DNA of 64,000 nt, taken from contig NC_066580.1 of NCBI RefSeq assembly GCF_024323335.1, forward strand, positions 89,575,391-89,639,390, written 5' to 3'. The notes under the pieces were generated by a model that saw only the letters and a program-made list of their open reading frames with translations, searched no databases and was not told where the DNA came from. The stretch comes from Lathyrus oleraceus (lineage: Eukaryota > Streptophyta > Magnoliopsida > Fabales > Fabaceae). Of this stretch, positions 57,367 through 64,000 are shown piece after piece. Each line of letters starts with the position of its first letter. Positions within the stretch are counted from its first letter, which is position 1. Position numbers and translations under genes: made by a program.

Positions 57367-59118
57367 TGTAACACCCCAAATAAAGTAAAAGAATTATTTA
57401 ATTAAGTTAATAATATATTTAATAATTTAATTAAATAAATTGAATTATTGGATTATTATTATTATTTTGGAATAATAATTATAATTGGAAAATATATAAG
57501 TGGAATAAGAGAAAAGGTTTTCATTTTTGGAAAAGGTTTTTACGTGAAAACTGAGAAGCTGCAGAGAAGAGGAAAAGGGCAAAGAGCTGTAGAGCAAAGG
57601 TTGGAGAACGGAAAAGCTTGAAGCTCGAAGAGTTGCCGGATTGTTAAGGTAAGGGGGGTTTATCGTCGTTTAATGGGTATTATCGATTAACATGTAATGG
57701 GTAGTGATAAGCCGTCGATTGACCCTAATTGGGATTTAGAATGCTGAGAAATTATGTTGAATAAGTTGTATTAAAGCTGAAATTGAATTTTGTGTTTGAG
57801 TGTATTGTGAATTTCTGAGCGTATAGCTTTTTACGGAAGTTGAATCGGAGGTCCGGAAGTCCTCCAACGGCGGAAAATGCGGAAACTCTGCATTCTGCCT
57901 TGTGTTAGCGCAGGAACTGCTGTTTCGCCTGCGTTAACCGGTTAACCCAGGGTGTTAACCGGTTAACACTGTTATAAATTGTGAAAAATGTTGAGTTTTG
58001 CCTGCGTTAACCGGTTAACACTGTTGCGTTTTGCCTGGAAGTGTAAATTTCCTGCGTTAACCGGTTAACCTATAGCGTTAACCGGTTAACACTGTTGCAG
58101 TATGTAAAAATGGTTGATTTTTATGATGTAAGTGTAATTGGTGATTGGCCTATTGTATCCAATTGTGATAAATAAATTCGTGGAGTCTATGTTGCGAAAT
58201 GTTGATGCAAATATGTTGATAAGTTGTTTTTGTGGAAAATATTAAGTTGTAGGCTGATGAGCCAAAGTTGAATATAAGTTGTTTTGTTGAAAATGCTGAG
58301 TTGTAGGCGGATGAGCCAAAGTTGATTTTTAAGTTGTTGTTGCTGAAAAAGCTGTTATGTTGTCGTTGTTATTATGTTGTGGAACTTTCAAGTCGTACAT
58401 GCCATATACATTCATATGCATTAAGTCGGGGCTTTTGCTCACACCACGTTGGCCTGGATTGGCAAAATTATGGGGCTTTTGCTCACACCACGTTGGCCTG
58501 GATTGGCAAAAATTTTAAGTTGAAAGTTGAAGGCTTATGCCTTGATGCCCACTAAACTGGCAATGATTTTAAGTTGAGAGTTTTACTCCAAATGGTACCA
58601 CATGCATGAAGAGTCGAGTCTCATTTGAGTTGCATTTACGTTGTGTTTGAATATGATGTTGAGTTGAATATGCTGCTACCGAATGCATGATATGATGTGG
58701 GTGATTAACGTGTAAAGTTACTTAACATAACATGATGATTTATAATATTTGTTATATCGATTGAGGAACTCACCCTTACAGTTATATTTTTCAGGTAACG
58801 AGCAGTGAGTTGAGTAGAAGCTAGTGTTTGAAGTCTAGAGTGGTTTTAGTGGGTCATGCTCTGATAGATGTAACATCGGGACGGGACGTTTTATTTGTTG
58901 AATAAATGTTAAATTTAAGATATTACAGATGTTGAATGTTTCTATCCGCTGCGAATTTTTAAAGAAGTGTTCATGTTGGATTAAATAATGAGCATGACTG
59001 ATTTTTACGGTGAATTATGTGAAGTATTATGTGACACCCTTGGTGCATGATTACTCTGATATTGATTTATATGTTGTTGTTTTAATTAAATATTTGGGGT
59101 TTTTAGAAGGGTGTTACA
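57367..59118 (+). repeat. 3' LTR of the Tekay element (1752 bp)
   Basis: Nearly identical to 51079-52851, with a 21-bp deletion in the palindrome array near 58019. Confidence 0.95.
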
Positions 59119-59123
59119 ACTAT
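59119..59123. repeat. Target site duplication of the Tekay element, right copy (ACTAT)
   Basis: Exact match to 51074-51078. Confidence 0.93.
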
Positions 59124-60585
59124 CGCCTTTACAAGAGCGGCGTATTGAACACACATAACACACTACCATGACAAAGACACTGAAACTGTCTCCGACGTGG
59201 AGCACGTAGCTTTTTTGGCATTGTGGATGTCACACTCCGTATTCTGCTCAAAATCACTACAAGTTGCCAAGAAATATCTTACCTTTGCAAACCAACTACA
59301 CACGGGGCACGGTGTCTGCCTAAGTGAGATGATTCTGGCGAGCCTCTACGAATCATTGAGCGATGGAGTGGCTCAACTGAAGAATCTGGGAGACAAAGGG
59401 AACCTTCTGTTGTCTGGCCCCTTTTGGTTATTACAACTTTGGCTTTATGCCACCTTCGAGGCCAATCAGCCAAGCAAGGGCCTCGTTGACGAGAATGCTG
59501 AGGAAATCCGGCGAAGAAGGGTCGAGGGCCCACGATTAGCTCAACTAACCCGTAGGGACGAAGGACAAGCTCTTCAACCAACTTTCATGAGTTATATCAT
59601 GATGTTCGCTAAGTGTCATACCTTTACTTCGAGTATGGCTCCTTTCGCTTTCAGGAAAGTTGGCCCTAAGTGGTTTACTAGGACCTTCCCTTCTCCATCT
59701 AAAAAATAGGAGACAAAATATTTGCTAATTTTGGAAGCCTTCTTGATGCCTAGGATTCTCACTCTTCGATTTAACCCTTCGAAGGTCCAAGTTACACTGA
59801 TAACTTACCAGCCTAACCTTGCTTCTCGACAATTTGGGTTGGTTCAGGTCCTCCCGAAGTGCCTGTATGACAAGAAGAGTAACCTCCTCCTTCATAATGC
59901 AGTTCATACTGAAACCACATCTCTCAGACAAATATCTAAGTATACTAGCAGAACCCAGTTGACTCCATTCCATTTCGAGCCCAACTTCCTTTGTAGTCGA
60001 GAATTTGGGAAGTGGTGGGCTAAATATTACGCCGAGGAATTCTGCGACGTCACTTCTTTTGTTCAACTATTTGATAAATCTTTTCTTCTTGTGTAGGAAA
60101 AGACCGGGAAAGGTACTTATACGCTTATAAAAGAAATTCAAGCTTTTCAAAACTACTTTGAAACTGCCTATCGGCCTGATGATCTTAGTCGAACCATCCA
60201 CGAAGCAGCTGTTACGCTCAAAGAGAAATTTTCAAAGAAAATAGAAACCTAAAGATTCCCTCATACGTTCCTCACGATGAACACTATGAAATGGCTCTCG
60301 AACTATTTCCCTCATGGTTTCCTCCACTGCCAAATGTTGACTTCGGAGTGGCTCTTGCCCCCCAATTTCTAGATTGGTTCATTTGTGGAGACTCTATCAA
60401 AGTCCTCCGACAACAATCTCAGAAAAAGGCTCAGTGGGTGGTTGCGGCTAAGCACACTTTAGGCAATTTTAAAGGGCACCTTCATATAGGAATCGAAGAT
60501 GTCTGAATCGAATCAGACATATATGAAGGTGTGACACAAGGGCTTCCCTCAAATTATACTCCCTTTGACAGGCTATTTGCTTTTA

Positions 60586-60620
60586 GTTAACACTGTCCAT
60601 TTCATCTTGTTCTTGTTTAG
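60586..60620 (+). other. End of a PMD-gene intron (3' splice site at 60620)
   Basis: A pyrimidine-rich tract TTCATCTTGTTCTTGTTTAG ends at 60620, and a coding exon (IKIPPKKHTSKRP) follows. The donor is unclear: GTTAAC at 60586 would make a very short intron, so the true start may be further left. Confidence 0.45.
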
Positions 60621-60700
60621 CTATCAAGATCCCCCCCAAGAAACACACCAGCAAAAGACCCATTGACTCGAAGACCGAAGGAAGCAGCAAACCTGCAAAG

Positions 60701-60769
60701 GTACCTCTCTTTCCTTGTTCTTTTATCTGTGTTATACATTGATGATATAACATTTCATCCTTGGCTCAG
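60701..60769 (+). other. Intron of the PMD gene (69 bp, phase 0)
   Basis: CTGCAAAG|GTACCT is the donor and TTGGCTCAG|GTTGCT the acceptor, with a T-rich interior. The coding frame agrees on both sides (…SSKPAK and VARKLPVS…). Confidence 0.75.
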
Positions 60770-61057
60770 GTTGCTCGAAAACTTCCGGTGAGTCCCCTAA
60801 GAATCCAAAAACCTGTTGCTGCCCCCATCATCGTAGATTCTGACGAAGATGACATGTCGCCTGTTCTCGACCTCACTTCTAGGAAAAGGAAGTTGCAATC
60901 GAAAACCACAAATGCTTCGAATGAACCACCAATCAAACTTCCAAGAAAAAGGCGTGTTGCACTTATTATACAAGAACCTACTCCTGAGGAAATGGCAAGA
61001 GTAGTAGCGGCCCAAAGTGAGAATGACAGTTCTAGCCCTGGGGTCGAAGGTTATAAG

Positions 61058-61138
61058 GTACCACACACTTCTCTTCACTTTTTTTAAACTTGTTTGCCTC
61101 GTTTATCCATTTATACCTTCTGATTGCATTGATTTTAG
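61058..61138 (+). other. Intron of the PMD gene (81 bp, phase 0)
   Basis: TATAAG|GTACCA is the donor and TGATTTTAG|GGTGAC the acceptor, with a T-rich interior including a stop in frame. The frame is kept on both sides (…GVEGYK and GDVSTVIL…). Confidence 0.75.
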
Positions 61139-62533
61139 GGTGACGTGAGCACTGTCATTCTTCCCAAGAAAACTGCTTCCTCCATGCATGTCTATGTGCC
61201 TTATGTTTTGAACAGCGCTGGCGAACCTACCTATCGATCGTCCTCTGAGAAGGGGTCCATAAGCGAGATTAATCAACCTCCACTTGGTGAGCTCGACACT
61301 TCGCCACCAAAAACTGCTACTCAACATTCTCATACCAGTGAATCTGGTCATGAAACCGATTTGAGCGAAGAAGATGGGGCCAAAGGTGATCTAAACCCTA
61401 CGGCTGAGGATGAGCTAATCGAAGATGAGGAAACCCCTAGGGCTGATCTACATACAGCCGAAGGAACGGATAATCCCCAGGGAGAAGGATGGGGCGTCGA
61501 AGACATGGTTGTAGAGGAAGCGGACGAAGGAAATCTTGCCACTAACCCTGATAATGTTTAAGGCCAAATAGAAGGAAAGGCCAGTGCAGGTGAAGAACAT
61601 GCTCGAACTCAAACCCCTGTTATGGCTGACAATCTGCAGGTTGGAGTTTCGTCGAGTAGCATTGGGGCCCTTTCTGCAGAAAAATTGGCTATCTAGAAGC
61701 GAAGTCAGCCACTTGAATATTTAAAGGATATGCTAAATTGCAGGGACAGTTCTTCTGACTAAAGCCATACTTCAGTGTCTGAGGATCAACCTTCGAGCAC
61801 CCATGTCGGTGAAATCCTCTCTAAGATCAAAGATAAAGTCTTCAAGGGTGACTTATTTCTGTTGCTGTTGGCTGATCCTTCTGCTCCTCTGACTCTAAAA
61901 GCTCTGCTTATCCAGGTTGACTTGCTAGAGGCTTCCCCTGAAGTGGTGAACGTTATTTTAGAGATAGGAACCATGATCCACCAAGCTGTGGCAGATCATA
62001 AGTTGTTGCCTCGACTTACAGGGGAGAAAGAGAAAAAGTCTGGTTCTCAGGCTGCATCATGGGATGCTGCTACCGAATACACCACTAAGGCAATGCAATT
62101 GGAATAGACCAAGCAGAAGAATAAGGAGAAGGTTGATGCTCACGATCGCAACATCGCTTATTGGAGACAACAAATATCAGAATTTCAGGCAAAAATCTCT
62201 GATGCTGAAAAGGACAAACATCAACTTTTGGAGTTTGATGAAGCTTCAATGGCTCAGGATTTATCATTTGGCATGGAATTTTTGGAAAAAGCTCGACAAC
62301 TTGAGTCAGATATCAAACTCCTGCGCTGAAAAAAATCTTTGTGCGAAAAATGGCTAGAGCTCCTTAAAATCAAATATCTTCAGATTAAGGCTAACCTTCC
62401 CTTTTAGTACTATTTTTATTTATTTGGTAATGTAACAGAATTTCTCCTTGTAATGAATATTGGTCTTCTGGCCCTATGACTTGTACATCACCATTTTGGC
62501 ACTCTTACCATTTTGGTTCTACTTTATTTGTGA

Positions 62534-64000
62534 TTATTCATTTCTTATTTTTACTTCTTGGATTGTCGGTTTATATTTTTTCAAATATTTCCCGTTTACT
62601 CTTAGAATCCTTCTATCTTCACTAAGCTCTTCGATCTCATAGGCACCATTAGAAAATATCTGCAAAATTTAGAAAGGGCCTTCCCATTTTGGGGACCATT
62701 TCCCCAAGGCTCTATCTTTTCGATCCATTGGAAGGATAACTTTCCAGACCAAATCTCCAGGTGTAAAACTTTTAACTTTCACTTTCTTATTATAAGAGAC
62801 TTCTATCCTCTTCTTTTGTTGCCTTAGTAATTATAAAGCATTTAACATTTCCTCGTCTAGATCGACCAATTAACCAACATCATGCTCCAATATGATTCCG
62901 TTGGGAGTTCATGTTGCCTTTGAATCCTTAGGGATTGTAAGTGAATTTCTAATGGCAAGACAACATCATGGCCAAAGGTTAAGCGAAAAAGGGTCGACTT
63001 AGTAGCCTCTTTAGGAGACGTACGACATGCCCACAAAATTTGGTCCAAAGTTTTATGCCAATTCCTAGGCTTCTTCCCTACATGTTTTTTAATCAAACCA
63101 ATAATCACCTTATTGGCAGCCTCAACTTGTCCATTGGCCTGAGCATAATAGGGTGTTTACGTTAATAATTTGAAACCCGTTTCGATGGCGAATTCCTGCA
63201 TATTTCGACCAGTAAATACTGATCCTTGATCTGTTGTGATTGTCTCTGGAATTTCAAACCTATAGAAGATATGTTTTTGGATAAATTCGATCATATCCTC
63301 TTGGTTCACATTTGGAAAGGGTATAGCTTCAATGCACTTTGTAAAATAATCGACTCCCGCCAATATATATCTTTAACTCTTAGACGATGAAGGTCGAATC
63401 TCTCCAATCAAGTCTAAAGCCCAACCTCTAAATGGCCAAGGTTTGATGATAGAATGTAATTCACTTGTAGGGACATGTTGTATGCCTACATGCACTTGGC
63501 ATTCTTGGCATCCCTTCGTGAATTCAACACAGTCTTTCAACATGGTAGGCCAATACACCCCTTGACGGAATAAGAGCCGTTTCATCTTATGACTGACTTG
63601 GTGTGCCCCACACGTTCCACTATGCACAGTCGAAAGGGCGAAGTACGCCTCTGACTCACTAAGGCATTTCATCAGATCTCCTTCAAGAGATTTCTTAAAC
63701 AATTCTGAACTCAAAAGAACGTAACTTAATGCTCGATACCTGGTTTTTCGATCAGTAGATGTTGTGGGATTCTGCAGGAATACTACTATTTTCTTTCTCC
63801 AATCCTCATCCGTCAAACTGTCTATTGCCAATATTTTGAAATTTCCTTCATCAACACATCCTAGCTTAGTCTTTTCTAAATCTGAAGGAACTAGTCTGGT
63901 TGCCACCACCTTTCCTCTAACTTCTATGACTTTGTGTAACTTTTCCTTCAAAATTTTGTACCCGGATGCAATTTGAGCTAAATCATTTGCTATCATGTTT
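62534..64000 (-). pseudogene. pol: Level-0 Tat pol 3' part: RNase H tail and integrase
   Basis: Read right to left: the end of the second RNase H (ANDLAQIASGY at the window edge), a linker, and the integrase zinc domain (HSGTCGAHQVSHKM..CVEFTKGCQECQ). The catalytic core follows with Asp in GWALDLIGEI, Asp in TTDQGSVFTGRN and Glu in QVEAANKVI. The core is broken by stops near 63372 and 63156. A frameshift lies at about 62820-62860. The C-terminal domain (TPGDLVWKVILPMDRKDRAL, KYLKKYKPTIQEVKIRNE) runs to its stop at 62534-62536. The sequence differs clearly from both Ogre integrases here, so it is another Tat family. RT and gag lie beyond the window. Confidence 0.85.

Larger units (their letters stand above)
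51079..59118 (+). mobile_element. Tekay/Del-type chromovirus (Ty3/gypsy), nearly intact, recent
   Basis: An 8040-bp element with LTRs of 1773 and 1752 bp, a perfect ACTAT duplication, an initiator tRNA-Met primer site, one gag-pol frame with a single stop, an integrase C-terminal chromodomain and a polypurine tract. The LTR copies look identical except for a 21-bp repeat-unit deletion (3' copy) and a C/T difference near the end (52808 versus about 59072). That makes it by far the youngest insertion here. Confidence 0.95.
50366..62407 (+). pseudogene. Plant mobile domain (PMD, aminotransferase-like) protein gene, antisense to the level-0 element, with introns
   Basis: ATG 50366 (MDASHKALK) opens the frame; TGA is at 50399-50401. 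The PMD signature follows (residues about 185-225: YFWDITHYTFHLPCGMVTPT, FDMAVITRMKPTGY). The coding block is cut at 51078 by the Tekay element and resumes at 59119 (VEHVAFLALWMSHSVFCSKS, GPFWLLQLWLYATFE). Stops follow at 59149, 59707 and 60094, with a frameshift near 60240. Further exons run 60621-60700, 60770-61057 and 61139-62407, joined by phase-0 introns. The middle is acidic and low-complexity; the end is coiled-coil (NIAYWRQQISEFQAKISDAE). Stops at 61559, 61694, 61760, 62105 and 62327 show decay. It converges on the minus-strand pol 126 bp away. PMD proteins occur in host genes and in transposons. Confidence 0.78.
1..64000 (-). mobile_element. Level-0 host element: Tat-lineage Ty3/gypsy retrotransposon, minus strand, both ends outside the window
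   Basis: A minus-strand integrase and RNase H tail at the right edge, a minus-strand LTR-like end with a polypurine tract at the left edge, and a plus-strand PMD gene between them fit one Tat-type element read right to left. Tat-lineage elements are known to carry additional ORFs between pol and the 3' LTR, sometimes antisense. All other elements here are insertions into it. Without the Ogre (955-50183) and Tekay (51079-59118) insertions and one copy of each target duplication, about 6.7 kb of it remains in the window. The 5' LTR, gag, protease and RT would lie beyond 64000. That the two edges belong to a single element is inference. Confidence 0.55.

Noticed and set aside
50366..62407. PMD gene as an ordinary host gene
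   Set aside because: Possible, but the adjoining convergent Tat integrase, the LTR-like left edge and heavy decay favour a retrotransposon passenger gene; kept as the alternative.

Overview
This window is plant nuclear heterochromatin-type DNA made almost entirely of LTR retrotransposons nested inside one another. Very long Ogre/Tat-type Ty3/gypsy elements with a tRNA-Arg-type primer site, a Sirevirus (Ty1/copia) with an envelope-like ORF, and a Tekay/Del chromovirus together suggest a large-genome legume, most likely tribe Fabeae (Pisum/Vicia/Lathyrus/Lens type). That is inference from element type only. I see no ordinary host gene, rRNA, CRISPR array or bacterial feature.

Layout by nesting level. 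Level 0 is a minus-strand Tat-lineage element that appears to enclose the whole window. Its 3' LTR lies at the left edge (1-664) and the 3' end of its pol (RNase H tail plus integrase) at the right edge (62534-64000). Between them, on the opposite (+) strand, is an additional gene (50366-62407) encoding a plant mobile domain (PMD) protein with its own TATA box and spliceosomal introns.

Level 1 holds two insertions in level 0. A 49-kb plus-strand Ogre (955-50183, TSD GTGTC, LTRs of 4.9 kb) sits in the promoter region of the PMD gene. A nearly intact Tekay/Del chromovirus (51079-59118, TSD ACTAT) sits in its first coding block.

Level 2 holds two insertions in the Ogre. A pol-deleted Sirevirus (14722-24231, TSD CTCCA) splits the integrase, and a second Ogre-like Tat element (26789-43239) sits in the 3' non-coding part. 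Level 3 holds two solo LTRs: one of 1.5 kb in the 5' LTR of the Sirevirus (14908-16404, TSD GAGCT) and one of 2.26 kb, Tekay-like, in the leader of the inner Ogre-like element (29725-31982, TSD CCACT).

The elements encode gag, protease, RT, RNase H (double in the Tat elements) and integrase for their own copying. All but the Tekay element are heavily broken by stops and frameshifts. Tekay has one in-frame stop and almost identical LTRs, so it is the youngest. The most interesting feature is the intron-bearing PMD gene lying antisense inside a retrotransposon. Introns on that strand would not be removed from the element's genomic RNA, so they can survive retrotransposition.
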